Origin: Halorussus litoreus | GTDB lineage: Archaea; Halobacteriota; Halobacteria; Halobacteriales; Haladaptataceae | Length of the DNA: 64,000 bases | Reading direction: 5' to 3' | Assembly: GCF_003382685.1 (NCBI RefSeq) | Contig: NZ_KZ859505.1 | Location: 73,897 to 137,896 of the forward strand | Part shown: piece after piece, positions 43,389 through 51,804 of the stretch | Layout: every line of letters begins with the position of its first letter | Numbering within the stretch: position 1 is the first letter of the stretch | Notes under the pieces: model-generated | The model's database searches: none | Seen by the model: the letters and a program-made list of their open reading frames with translations, nothing else | What the model was told of the DNA's origin: nothing | Made by a program: the position numbers and the translations under genes

Positions 43389-45266
43389 ATGACCGACTAC
43401 GACCACGACTACGAGGACCTCGGCCTCGTAGCTGGCCTCGAAATCCACCAGCAACTCGACACCGAGACGAAGCTGTTCTGTGAGTGTCCGACCGAACTCC
43501 GCGAGCCCGACGAATCCGAGCGGCGGTTCACGCGCTTCCTCCACCCGACCAAGAGCGAACTCGGCGAACTCGACGACGCGGCCGTCGAGGAGAGCCGGGT
43601 CGACCGCGAGTTCGAGTACCTCGCGTACGACACGACCTGTCTGGTCGAGGAGGACGACGAGCCGCCCCACCGACTCGACGCGGAGGCCCAGGAGGTCGTC
43701 CTCGAGATCGCACAGCTGCTCGACATGAACGTGGTCGATCAGGCCCACGTCATGCGCAAGATCGTCGTCGACGGCTCGAACACCTCGGGATTCCAGCGCT
43801 CGACCCTGATGGCCTCCGATGGGGAAATATCGACCAGCGAGGGGGCGGTCGGCGTCGAGGACCTGCTGCTCGAAGAGGAGAGCGCCCAGCGCGTCGAAGC
43901 GACCGACGACGGGGTCCGGTACTCGCTCGACCGCCTCGGCATCCCGCTCGTGGAGATCGGCACCAAGCCCGACATCCGCTCGCCCGAGCAGGCCCGCGAG
44001 GCCGCCGAGCAGATCGGGATGCTCCTGCGCTCGACCGGGAAGGTCAAGCGCGGGCTGGGCACCATCCGGCAGGACCTCAACGTCTCCATCGCGGAGGGCG
44101 CACGCGTCGAGATGAAGGGCGTCCAGAGCCTCGACGACATCGACGACCTCGTCGAGAACGAGGTACACCGGCAGGTCCGCCTGCTCGAGCTCCGGGACGA
44201 ACTCCGCGAGCGGGACGCCGAAGTCGGTGACCCGACGGACGTGACGGCGGTCTTCGAGGGTTGCGACTCCGGCGTCATCGGCGGCGCGCTCGACTCTGGC
44301 GGGAAGGTCACCGCGGTCCTCCTCTCGGGCTTCGACGGCCTCGTGGGAGCCGAGATTCAGCCCGACCGGCGACTCGGCACGGAACTCTCGGACCACGCCA
44401 AGCGCCACGGCGCGGGCGGTATCTTCCACACCGACGAACTCCCGGCGTACGGCGTGACCGAGCAGGAGGTCGCCGACCTTCGCGAGGCGGTGGGCGCAGA
44501 CGAGCGGGACGCGGTCGCCATCGTGGCCGCGGACCCCGAGACGGCTGACCTCGCCATCGAGGCCGCCGCCGACCGCGCCGAGACCGCACTCGACGGCGTT
44601 CCAGAGGAGACCCGCGGCGCGAACGAGGACGGGACGACTCGGTACCTGCGCCCGCTGCCCGGCGCGGCCCGGATGTACCCCGAAACCGACGTTCCCCCGG
44701 TCGAACCCGACCCGAGCGAGGTCGAGACTCCCGAACTCCTGACCGAGAAGGTACAGCGGTACCAGGACGAGTACGGACTCGACGCCGGACTCGCCGAGCA
44801 GGTCGCGTACGGCGAGCGCATGCCCCTGTTCGAGCGAGCGGTCGAGGAACTGGGCGTCGACGCCACGCTCGCGGCCGGAACCGTCGAGAGCACCGTCACG
44901 GAACTCCGGCGCGACGACGTGCCGGTCGAGACCCTGACCGACGACCACTTCCTCGGGACGCTCGAACTCGTCGCGGCGGGCGAGACGGCCAAGGGGAACG
45001 TCGGCGAACTGCTGACGGTCCTCGCCGAGACCCCCGATCTCACCGCGGCCGAGGCGGTCGAACAGGAGGATCTCGGTAGCGCGGACACCGACGAGGTCCG
45101 CGAGGCCGTCGTGGAGGTCGTGGAGCGAAACGAGGGACAGGTCCAAGAGCAGGGTATGCAGGCGTTCTCCGCGCTGATGGGCGAGTGCATGGGCGCGCTC
45201 GGCGGGAACGCCGACGGCGACCTCGTGAGCGAACTCCTCCGCGAGGAGATCGGCAAGCGCGCCTGA
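43389..45266 (+). CDS. gatE: Glu-tRNA(Gln) amidotransferase subunit E
   Basis: A 625-residue archaeal GatE. With GatD it converts Glu-tRNA(Gln) to Gln-tRNA(Gln), as archaea lack glutaminyl-tRNA synthetase. N-terminal GatB-like core: LVAGLEIHQQLDTETKLFCE, HVMRKIVVDGSNTSGFQRST, SLDRLGIPLVEIGTKPDI and GLGTIRQDLNVSIAEGARVEM, then an insert resembling AspRS (residues 290-400) and a YqeY-like tail (PLPGAARMYPETD, MGECMGALGGNADGDLV). A TATA-like gttttttac (43356-43364) is 28 nt before the ATG. GatD is not in the window. Its stop lies in a 40-nt perfect palindrome. Confidence 0.95.
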   Translation: MTDYDHDYEDLGLVAGLEIHQQLDTETKLFCECPTELREPDESERRFTRFLHPTKSELGELDDAAVEESRVDREFEYLAYDTTCLVEEDDEPPHRLDAEAQEVVLEIAQLLDMNVVDQAHVMRKIVVDGSNTSGFQRSTLMASDGEISTSEGAVGVEDLLLEEESAQRVEATDDGVRYSLDRLGIPLVEIGTKPDIRSPEQAREAAEQIGMLLRSTGKVKRGLGTIRQDLNVSIAEGARVEMKGVQSLDDIDDLVENEVHRQVRLLELRDELRERDAEVGDPTDVTAVFEGCDSGVIGGALDSGGKVTAVLLSGFDGLVGAEIQPDRRLGTELSDHAKRHGAGGIFHTDELPAYGVTEQEVADLREAVGADERDAVAIVAADPETADLAIEAAADRAETALDGVPEETRGANEDGTTRYLRPLPGAARMYPETDVPPVEPDPSEVETPELLTEKVQRYQDEYGLDAGLAEQVAYGERMPLFERAVEELGVDATLAAGTVESTVTELRRDDVPVETLTDDHFLGTLELVAAGETAKGNVGELLTVLAETPDLTAAEAVEQEDLGSADTDEVREAVVEVVERNEGQVQEQGMQAFSALMGECMGALGGNADGDLVSELLREEIGKRA

Positions 45267-45295
45267 GCGCCGCCGCGGCGGCGCTCAGGCGCGCT
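45256..45295. repeat. 40-nt perfect palindrome spanning the gatE stop codon
   Basis: Positions 45256-45275 and 45276-45295 are exact complements with no spacer (agcgcgcctgagcgccgccg and its complement). TGA at 45264-45266 is inside the left arm, so the last three sense codons of gatE are part of it. A transcript would form a 20-bp hairpin, a candidate terminator or cruciform. Confidence 0.93.
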
Positions 45296-45371
45296 ACCGC
45301 CGCTCGACGTTGTTCTGGGGACCGAGACGCGGCGTCGCCGGGCGAGTTCCACATCGCAACCACTAAATGCT

Positions 45372-45389
45372 TTTTAGGCCTACCTAAAA
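45372..45389. promoter_or_regulatory. DtxR/SirR-like iron operator 1
   Basis: TTTTAGG-ccta-CCTAAAA, an inverted repeat with 7-bp arms, sits directly on the promoter region of the permease gene at 45396 (6 nt before the ATG). The spacing differs slightly from sites 2 and 3, which have a 2-nt spacer with a GC/GC inner pair. The core matches the TTAGG/CCTAA half-sites of DtxR-family iron repressors. Confidence 0.75.
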
Positions 45390-45395
45390 CAACTG

Positions 45396-46538
45396 ATGGC
45401 GAGCGAAGCTCCCGCGGAGTCGAACTCGAAGTCCGAGCGGCCGACCGGAAAATCGAACTCGGAGCGGTCGGCCGGAAACGAGTACGTCGACCGGTCGCTC
45501 GCCACGGTCGTGCTCGGGAGCCTCGCCATCGTCGCGGTGGGCGGACTCGTGCAGGTCAGCTTCGGGTCGTACTCGATGACGCTCCCCGAGGTGTGGGCCG
45601 CGGTGTTCGACCCGGCCGTCCTGCTCGACCCGCGAGCGTGGGAGTCGTTCCTGCTCGGTACCGAGATGCCCGAGGTTTCGCGGGACGCCAGCGTCGTCTG
45701 GAATCTCCGGATTCCGCGGGTCGTCGTCGGTATCCTCGCCGGCGCGAACCTCGCCGTCTCCGGGGCCATCTTCCAGGCCATCACCCGGAACGAACTCGCG
45801 AGCCCGTACGTCCTCGGCGTGAGTTCCGGGGCCGGACTCGCGGTACTCTTGACGCTGGTCGTGTTCAGCGGGGCCGCGGCGTTCCTCCCGCTGTTCGCGG
45901 CCGCCGGTGGTGCCATCGCCTTCATGCTCGTGTACGCCATCGCGTGGAAGGGCGGGACGAGCCCGGTTCGGCTGGTGCTGGCCGGCGTCATCGTCGGCAC
46001 GGTGTTCAACTCGCTCCAGACCGGTCTGTTCTTCTTCGCGGAGGACCTCGCGGTCGTCCAGTCGGCCATCGCGTGGACCACCGGCTCGCTGACCGGCACC
46101 GACTGGGAGCAGGTCAGGCTCGCGCTCCCGTGGACCATGATAGCGGTTGTGCTGTCGGTGGCGGGGTCGCGCCAACTCAACGTCCTCCTGCTCGGCGAGT
46201 CGACGGCCAAGTCGCTCGGCATGTCGGTCGAGCGGGTCCGCTTCGGCCTCGCCAGCGTCGCGGTACTCGCGGCGAGCGCGGCTATCGCTGTCGCGGGCAT
46301 CGTCGGGTTCGTGGGCCTCGTCGTTCCCCACATGGTGCGCTACCTCGTCGGCAGCGACTACCGGCGGTTGGTGGTCGGCTGCGCGTTCGCGGGCCCGGCG
46401 CTGATGGTCGCGGCGGACGTCGGCGGCCGACTGCTGCTGTATCCGATCCAGCTTCCGGTCGGTATCGTCACCGGCGTGCTGGGCGGCCCGTACTTCCTAT
46501 ACATGATGCGAAAACAACAGGACGTGGGTGAGATCTGA
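45396..46538 (+). CDS. Iron-siderophore ABC transporter permease (FecCD/BtuC family)
   Basis: A 380-residue permease with about nine or ten hydrophobic segments. A typical FecCD pattern: RIPRVVVGILAGANLAVSGA, ITRNELASPYVLGVSSGAGL, LAGVIVGTVFNSLQTGLFFF, AWTTGSLTGTDWEQVRLALP and VVGIVGFVGLVVPHMVRYLVG-like (GIVGFVGLVVPHMVRYLVGS). The charged N-terminus (35 residues, SNSKSERPTGKSNSERSAGN) is cytoplasmic. First gene of a three-gene iron-uptake locus; operator 1 covers its promoter. ATPase follows 1 nt after its stop. Confidence 0.92.
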   Translation: MASEAPAESNSKSERPTGKSNSERSAGNEYVDRSLATVVLGSLAIVAVGGLVQVSFGSYSMTLPEVWAAVFDPAVLLDPRAWESFLLGTEMPEVSRDASVVWNLRIPRVVVGILAGANLAVSGAIFQAITRNELASPYVLGVSSGAGLAVLLTLVVFSGAAAFLPLFAAAGGAIAFMLVYAIAWKGGTSPVRLVLAGVIVGTVFNSLQTGLFFFAEDLAVVQSAIAWTTGSLTGTDWEQVRLALPWTMIAVVLSVAGSRQLNVLLLGESTAKSLGMSVERVRFGLASVAVLAASAAIAVAGIVGFVGLVVPHMVRYLVGSDYRRLVVGCAFAGPALMVAADVGGRLLLYPIQLPVGIVTGVLGGPYFLYMMRKQQDVGEI

Positions 46539-46539
46539 G

Positions 46540-47487
46540 ATGAGACTGAACGACACCGAACGCGTGAGCCGGTCAGACGACGAATCGGCGGATGTCTCGG
46601 ACCGCGAGCGCGCGAATCGCCCGGACGGCGACCGGAAGCAATCCGACCAATCGGAGCGGCAGGGCGGAGCGACCGAATCCGGCCACGACCCGACCGTCGA
46701 CAGCGCCGTCCTCGCGGAAGACCTGTCCATCTCCTACGCGCCCGACGCCGACCCGGTGGTCGAGTGCGAGCGCCTCGACGTGCCCGAGGGCGAGGTCACC
46801 GGGCTGGTCGGACCGAACGGGAGCGGGAAGTCCACGCTGCTGAAGGCGCTCTCGGATCACCTCGACCCCGACCGCGGGTCGGTGTACCTCCACGGCCGCG
46901 AGGTCCAGTCGTACGACCAGAAGGAACTTGCCCGCGAACTCGGCCACCTCTCGCAGGAGAACGACTCGCCCGGCTCCATCACCGTCGAGGAACTCGTCTA
47001 TCACGGCCGATACCCGCATCGGGGCGTGTTCGAGAGCGTCGACGAGACCGACCGCGAGGCGGTCGAGCGCGCGCTCGACCTCGCGGGCGTCGCACACCTC
47101 CGCGACCAGAACGTCGACAGCCTGAGCGGCGGCCAGAAGCAACTGGCGTGGATCGCGATGGTGCTGGCACAGGACACCGACGTCCTGCTGCTCGACGAGC
47201 CCACGACGTTCCTCGACCTGCACCATCAGCTCGGCGTGCTCGAAACCGTCCAGCGGCTCAACCGCGAGAAGGGCGTCACCGTCGCGGTAGTGCTCCACGA
47301 CATCTCGCAGGCAGCCCGGTTCGCCGACTACCTGGTCGCGCTCGACGACGGCGAGATCTACGACTGGGGCCCGTCCGAGGAGGTCGTCTCCGAGCAACTG
47401 CTCGCGGACGTGTTCGAGGTCGAGGCCGCCGTCTCCTACGAGCCGGAACTCCAGATACTGCCGAAACGCGCGATTCGCGACCGCTGA
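46540..47487 (+). CDS. Iron-siderophore ABC transporter ATP-binding protein (FecE type)
   Basis: A 315-residue ABC ATPase: Walker A GPNGSGKSTLLKAL, Q-loop near GHLSQENDSPGS, signature LSGGQKQLAWIAM, Walker B VLLLDEPTTFLDLHH and H-loop VVLHDISQAARFAD. The N-terminal 60 residues are a highly charged extension (NDTERVSRSDDESADVSDRE) not found in most FecE proteins. ATG 46540 is chosen over a GTG at 46528 that would overlap the permease. It is 2 nt after the permease gene, so the two are one transcript. It powers import of ferric siderophore or cobalamin-like ligand. Confidence 0.92.
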   Translation: MRLNDTERVSRSDDESADVSDRERANRPDGDRKQSDQSERQGGATESGHDPTVDSAVLAEDLSISYAPDADPVVECERLDVPEGEVTGLVGPNGSGKSTLLKALSDHLDPDRGSVYLHGREVQSYDQKELARELGHLSQENDSPGSITVEELVYHGRYPHRGVFESVDETDREAVERALDLAGVAHLRDQNVDSLSGGQKQLAWIAMVLAQDTDVLLLDEPTTFLDLHHQLGVLETVQRLNREKGVTVAVVLHDISQAARFADYLVALDDGEIYDWGPSEEVVSEQLLADVFEVEAAVSYEPELQILPKRAIRDR

Positions 47488-47494
47488 AGCTTTC

Positions 47495-47510
47495 TTTAGG
47501 CCAGCCTAAA
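47495..47510. promoter_or_regulatory. DtxR/SirR-like iron operator 2
   Basis: TTTAGGC-ca-GCCTAAA is a perfect 7-bp inverted repeat with a 2-nt spacer, immediately upstream of the TATA-like gcttaaaatg (47517-47526) of the binding-protein gene. Confidence 0.82.
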
Positions 47511-47527
47511 CCGAAGCGCTTAAAATG

Positions 47528-47545
47528 TTTTAGGCGAGCCTAAAA
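47528..47545. promoter_or_regulatory. DtxR/SirR-like iron operator 3
   Basis: TTTTAGGC-ga-GCCTAAAA, a perfect 8-bp inverted repeat with a 2-nt spacer, lies 2 nt before the ATG at 47548 and downstream of the TATA box. With site 2 it brackets the core promoter, so a bound repressor would block transcription start. Confidence 0.85.
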
Positions 47546-47547
47546 AT

Positions 47548-48681
47548 ATGGTAGAAGACGATTCGGCTCGAACGACCCGGCGTCGGTATCTCACCGCCAG
47601 CGGATCGATAGTCGCGGCAGGGCTTCTCGCCGGCTGCGTGGGCGGCGTCGCCTCACCCAGTGACGGCGACGAGACCACCGTGAGCGGCGGGGCGTACTCG
47701 GCGACGATGGAGCCGGTCGGCGAGGTGAGCCTCGACGGCGTGCCCGAGACGTGGGTCGCCAACAACGGGAGCTGGGCGGACATGGGCGTCGCGCTCGGCG
47801 TCGACCCGCCGGCCGCGCTCTGGCTCACGAGCCGGTATCACACCCAGTACTACGACGAGATCGACGGCGTGTCGGTCGATAAGAGCGAGATGGTCGATCT
47901 GTACCGCGACGGGGTGAGCACGGAACTGTTCTACGAACTCGACGCCGACGTACACGTCCTCGATCCCAACTTCCTCATGAATCGCTACAAGGGCTGGGCA
48001 CAGGAGGACGTCGACGACGTCGCCGAGACTGTCGGGCCGTTCTTCGGCAACAGCATCTTCTCGCGTGGCTACGGGTGGCACGAGGACTACACCTACTACA
48101 CGCTGTACGAGGCGTTCGGGAAGCTCGCCGAGCTGTTCGGCCGGACCGACCGCTACGAGGCGTTCGCCGACCTCCACGAGGAGTTCCAGTCGTCGCTGTC
48201 CGACGTGATTCCGGCCGAGGGCGAGCGCCCGACTGTCGCGGTCCTCTGGGCGGCAGGCGACGAGCCCGAGACGTTCCTCCCGTACGTGATGAGCGAGGGA
48301 ACCAGCTTCAAACAGTGGAACGACCTCCAGGTCCGGGACGCGCTGGCCGAGACCGACGTGAAGGACTTCCACAGCAACCGCGGCGAGATCGACTACGAGA
48401 CGCTGCTCGAGGTCGACCCGGACGTGTTGCTCCTCCGCGGTCAGGAAGCCAAGACCGCCGAGGAGTTCCGGGACACGGTTGGCTCGTTCATGGAAGACCA
48501 CAACGTCGCGCGCTCGCTGACCGCTGTCCAGAACGGCGACGTCTACCGCGGCGGCCCGCTGTATCAGGGCCCGATCACCAACCTCGTCCTCACCGAGCGC
48601 GCCGCAAGGCAGGTTTACAACGTGGACACGGAACTGTTCGACCGCGGTCGCGTCGCCGACATCGTGAACGGCGATATCTAA
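47548..48681 (+). CDS. Iron-siderophore ABC transporter substrate-binding lipoprotein
   Basis: A 377-residue protein. Tat-lipobox signal: TTRRRYLTASGSIVAAGLLAGC (lipobox LAGC, lipid anchor on C31 or so). The mature part has the periplasmic-binding-protein fold of FepB/BtuF-type cluster A: TWVANNGSWADMGVALGVDP, DVHVLDPNFLMNRYKG, and EVDPDVLLLRGQEAKTAEEF. Y/W-rich segments (YGWHEDYTYYTLYEAFGKLA) could contact an aromatic siderophore. It is transcribed from its own promoter between operators 2 and 3, with TATA gcttaaaatg about 27 nt before the ATG. Confidence 0.92.
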   Translation: MVEDDSARTTRRRYLTASGSIVAAGLLAGCVGGVASPSDGDETTVSGGAYSATMEPVGEVSLDGVPETWVANNGSWADMGVALGVDPPAALWLTSRYHTQYYDEIDGVSVDKSEMVDLYRDGVSTELFYELDADVHVLDPNFLMNRYKGWAQEDVDDVAETVGPFFGNSIFSRGYGWHEDYTYYTLYEAFGKLAELFGRTDRYEAFADLHEEFQSSLSDVIPAEGERPTVAVLWAAGDEPETFLPYVMSEGTSFKQWNDLQVRDALAETDVKDFHSNRGEIDYETLLEVDPDVLLLRGQEAKTAEEFRDTVGSFMEDHNVARSLTAVQNGDVYRGGPLYQGPITNLVLTERAARQVYNVDTELFDRGRVADIVNGDI

Positions 48682-48694
48682 GCCGGCCTGCGCG

Positions 48695-50185
48695 TCAGTC
48701 GTCGCCCAGTCGCTCGACCGACTCGCCGATGGCTTCGACGCGTTCGACCTGTTCTCCGGTGACCTCCGCGACCGTCGAGGCCTCTTCGGCGACGTCGGTC
48801 GAGTGGCGCGACACGGTCTCGACCATCGCGGAGATCTCCTCGGCGGCGACCGCCTGCTCGTCGGTCGCCTCCGCGACCTCCTCGATGCCCTCCACGGTCT
48901 CGGTCACCGCGGTTACGATGTCCCTGAGCGTCTCCATCGAGGACTCGACGTTCTCGACGCCCGCTTCGACGCGTCGCTCGGTCCGTTCGAGGCTCTCGAC
49001 CGTGTCGTCGGTGTGTGCCTGTATCTCGGCCACCATCTCCTCGATCTCGCTGGCCTGGGTCTTCGACTGCTCGGCGAGCGACTTCACCTCCTCGGCGACC
49101 ACCGCGAAGCCGTCCCCGGCCTCGCCCGCGCGTGCGGCCTCGATAGACGCGTTGAGCGCGAGCAGGTTGGTCTGGTCGGCGATGTCGTTTATCACGTCCA
49201 CGATGTCGTCGATCTCGGTGACTCTCTCCTCTAGGTTCGCCATGTCGTCGGTCACGTCCCCCCGCGCGTCGTCGATGTCCGTCATGGCGTCCATGGCCTC
49301 GCTGGCGGTCTCCTGACCGTCCTCGGCGAGTTGCTTGGCCTGCCGACTGGTCTGTTCGACCTCCTCGGCGCTGGCGGCGACCTCCTCGACGGTCGCGCTC
49401 AGGTTCTCGGTCTCGCCGGCGATCTCGTCGATGTCGTCGGCCTGTTCGTGGACCGACTCCTGGATCTCGTCGGCGCTCCGCGCGACGTTCTCCGCCGAGT
49501 CCGACAGGTCCTGGAGCGACGCGTTCACGTCTTCGGAGATAGCCCGCTGGAGGTGCTCCATCTCCGCGTTTGTCTCCCGAATCTCCTCGCTGTACGACTG
49601 GATGTACGTGTCAGACACCACCTGCATGTCGAGGTTCACGATTCGGAGCAGCGACAGTACCTCCTCTATGCCCTCGGAGAACTCCTCGCGGATTACGTCG
49701 GCGGCCTCGTCGTCGACACGCTCGACGGTGCGTTCGATCACGCGCTCGCCGATCTTCGGCACGAGGAAGTTGTAGTAGAGCGCGTACGCTCCGAGGTAGT
49801 GTTTCATCGGCATATCGAGCACGTCGTGGACCTTCCCGATGCGGGCCCGACTCGAGAAGTACTCGCGGTCGTACTCGCCGCTTGCGAGCGACAGCAGATA
49901 GTCGGCCTGCGTCTCCTTGAGTTGATCGACGGTCCGGGTCGAGCGGCCGAGGACCTCCGAGGTCTCCTCGCGGTCGGTGAGGTGGTCGTAGAACTCCGCG
50001 ACCGCCTCGTCGGCGACCGACTCGAACATGTCGCTCATCCCGTCGAGCCGCTCGGCGTCGGCGTCGTCGAACCCCGTGAAGTCCTTGCGCCACGCGACCT
50101 CCTCCTCGTCGATGGCGAGGTCCGCGAGCAGCGAGTCACCGTCGATACGCCCGGCTATCCGGTCGTCGGCCGTCGCAGTCTCCAT
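48695..50185 (-). CDS. HemAT-type globin-coupled aerotaxis transducer
   Basis: A 496-residue soluble methyl-accepting chemotaxis protein, start ATG 50185 (METATADD). Residues 30-170 are a sensor globin with the proximal heme ligand H120 in RIGKVHDVLD. A linker leads to a long coiled coil (residues 200-495) with the CheA/CheW tip EIDDIVDVINDIADQTNLLA and SIEAARAGEAGDGFAVVAEEV-type hairpin. No membrane segments. It senses oxygen and signals to CheA. The long upstream start at 50233 has poor codon use. The gene stands alone and is convergent with the iron-binding-protein gene. Confidence 0.93.
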   Translation of the reverse strand: METATADDRIAGRIDGDSLLADLAIDEEEVAWRKDFTGFDDADAERLDGMSDMFESVADEAVAEFYDHLTDREETSEVLGRSTRTVDQLKETQADYLLSLASGEYDREYFSSRARIGKVHDVLDMPMKHYLGAYALYYNFLVPKIGERVIERTVERVDDEAADVIREEFSEGIEEVLSLLRIVNLDMQVVSDTYIQSYSEEIRETNAEMEHLQRAISEDVNASLQDLSDSAENVARSADEIQESVHEQADDIDEIAGETENLSATVEEVAASAEEVEQTSRQAKQLAEDGQETASEAMDAMTDIDDARGDVTDDMANLEERVTEIDDIVDVINDIADQTNLLALNASIEAARAGEAGDGFAVVAEEVKSLAEQSKTQASEIEEMVAEIQAHTDDTVESLERTERRVEAGVENVESSMETLRDIVTAVTETVEGIEEVAEATDEQAVAAEEISAMVETVSRHSTDVAEEASTVAEVTGEQVERVEAIGESVERLGDD

Positions 50186-50340
50186 GATAGCACCACGGGA
50201 GCACGGCGACTTAATCATTCGGAGCGTTATCATGCGTGAAAAGCGGGACGGGAAGGAGTTCGGCGACCGCGACGGACCGGTGAACGCGAGTGCAACGGCC
50301 CGGAGAAACCTTGAAGATTGGGGGTGCCCAACGTGTCACC

Positions 50341-50583
50341 ATGAACAAGTGGCTGCGCGTCGGCGGCTGGGCCGCGCTCGCGCTCGTCGTCCTGTGGGTG
50401 ATCCTGGAGATCGTGACGGTCGTCCTCGGCATCGTGTCGTGGCTGGTAGGAACGGTGGTCTCGCTGGTGGTCCTCGGTTTGGTGCTGTATCTGGCATACC
50501 TCCTCGTCTCGAAACTGCTGGGCGGTGGCGGCTCCGGTCGCTCGCGGTCGCGGTCGCGCGAGCGCGAGAAGATCTTCGAGTGA
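50341..50583 (+). CDS. Small haloarchaeal membrane protein with RS-rich tail
   Basis: An 80-residue protein from ATG 50341 (MNKWLRVGGWAALALVVLWV). Two hydrophobic helices (residues 8-30 and 33-58) are followed by a basic tail, GGGGSGRSRSRSREREKIFE. The longer start at 50290 is rejected. A T-tract (50614-50619) and a 52-nt palindrome follow the stop. From memory the C-terminal GGGG..RSRSRERE..FE pattern recurs in Halobacteria. Function unknown. Confidence 0.75.
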   Translation: MNKWLRVGGWAALALVVLWVILEIVTVVLGIVSWLVGTVVSLVVLGLVLYLAYLLVSKLLGGGGSGRSRSRSREREKIFE

Positions 50584-50612
50584 AAAGCATCGAGTGCGGA
50601 TGATAGCGGACG

Positions 50613-50619
50613 ATTTTTT
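50613..50619 (+). terminator. T-tract terminator
   Basis: Six T residues in cgattttttc, 30 nt past the stop of the 80-aa gene, immediately before the palindrome at 50631. Confidence 0.45.
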
Positions 50620-50630
50620 CGAGCGAGTCC

Positions 50631-50682
50631 GGTTGCTCGGCGAGTCCGCGGCGGCGCGCCGCCGCGGACTCGCCGAGCAACC
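50631..50682. repeat. 52-nt perfect palindrome between convergent genes
   Basis: 50631-50656 and 50657-50682 are exact complements (26 bp, ggttgctcggcgagtccgcg followed by gcggcg) with no spacer. Flanks gagtcc and gcgcgt are not complementary, so the arms end sharply. Related fragments gcgagtccg (50624-50632) and cggagtcaccgagcaatcgc (50696-50715) lie on either side. Confidence 0.95.
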
Positions 50683-50745
50683 GCGCGTACCGTCGCGGAG
50701 TCACCGAGCAATCGCACAGTGTCGACAACAACTGGTCGAACTCGC

Positions 50746-51600
50746 CTACACCGGCGCATAGCGCCGAACGCCCGACACGAACTCGCGGGAGATCACCGAC
50801 CAGCGGGGGTCGCTCACGCGCTGTGAGAGCCGGTAGGCGACCCAGACCAGCACCACCGCGAACGCCGCGTCGGTGACCCAGTGGACGCCCAGATACAGCG
50901 TCGACAGCACGATGCCGACCGCCAGAATCCCCGCGGTGTAGGCGTACCGAGCGTCGGCCTTCCGGGCATAGAGCGCCGCGAGCACCGACAGGCCGGTGTG
51001 GAGGCTCGGGAACGCCTTCACCAGCGTGTCGGTCGAGAAGATGCCGTACCGGATGGCCGGGCTGAGCTCGTACATCAGCGGGTCGACCGACGAGAGGTAC
51101 AGCGACGACACCTTCACCGGGAACAGCAGGAAGAACGGCACCGAGCACAGTACCACGATGATGTACGCCAGCGCGTAGCGCTGGGCCTCCTTCTCGTCGT
51201 GGGCCTTCACCTTGAAGTACGTGAACAGCACGATGAACGGGAAGCCCACGAGGTAGATGGCGGTGGCGAAGATGGTCAGCGGCGTGGTCGCCACCGCCTG
51301 AAACGCCACGACGGTCGCGCCTTCGAGCGCGTAGATAGCCCCCGTGAACGTCCGGGGCACGTGGAAGTGCAGCGCCAGCGTGTTCACGGTCTGGGTGACG
51401 ACCCACGCCACGCCGAGATACTTCCAGTCGGTCCGTAGGAAGTCCCGGAGCAGGTCGCGGAACCGGAGGTCCGGGATGAACACCCGCTTGCCGACCAGCA
51501 TGGTGGCGACGCTCGGCACCGCCACGAGGAGGGTGAACTGCGTGCCGAGCGGCAGGGAGGCGAACTGCATATCGAACGGCAGGGAGGGAACCATATTCAT
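50746..51600 (-). CDS. PAP2-superfamily phosphatase/transferase, membrane
   Basis: A 284-residue membrane protein starting at ATG 51600, 26 nt after a TATA-like cgcttttatg at 51621-51630 on the minus strand. PAP2 motifs: C2 KAFPSLHTGL (about residue 205), C3 LGVHWVTDAAFA (about 252), with the basic C1 region near residue 122 (FKVKAHDEKE) being weak. Several hydrophobic segments surround them. The family includes phosphatidate phosphatases and inositol-phosphoceramide-synthase-like transferases; a lipid phosphate is the likely substrate. Confidence 0.82.
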   Translation of the reverse strand: MNMVPSLPFDMQFASLPLGTQFTLLVAVPSVATMLVGKRVFIPDLRFRDLLRDFLRTDWKYLGVAWVVTQTVNTLALHFHVPRTFTGAIYALEGATVVAFQAVATTPLTIFATAIYLVGFPFIVLFTYFKVKAHDEKEAQRYALAYIIVVLCSVPFFLLFPVKVSSLYLSSVDPLMYELSPAIRYGIFSTDTLVKAFPSLHTGLSVLAALYARKADARYAYTAGILAVGIVLSTLYLGVHWVTDAAFAVVLVWVAYRLSQRVSDPRWSVISREFVSGVRRYAPV

Positions 51601-51804
51601 CGCTGAGTTCGTGCCAGTTGCATAAAAGCGTTGACTATCGGTACGAATCCGTCGGTTCGTCGGCTGGGCGCGGACGTCGGTCGGCGGGACGTAGGCACCG
51701 GTCCGCGACGCGCTATACGCTCCATCTGCAGGTCGATACCGAGTATCTTCGCGGACGAACAAAACCGTTCGGGCGGAATCCGCGGCTTCGACCGCCTCAG
51801 CCCG

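Noticed and set aside
51636-51804. Small gene between the PAP2 and trmJ genes
   Set aside because: The in-frame stretches are tail-end shadows of upstream starts with poor codon use; only promoter signals are seen.
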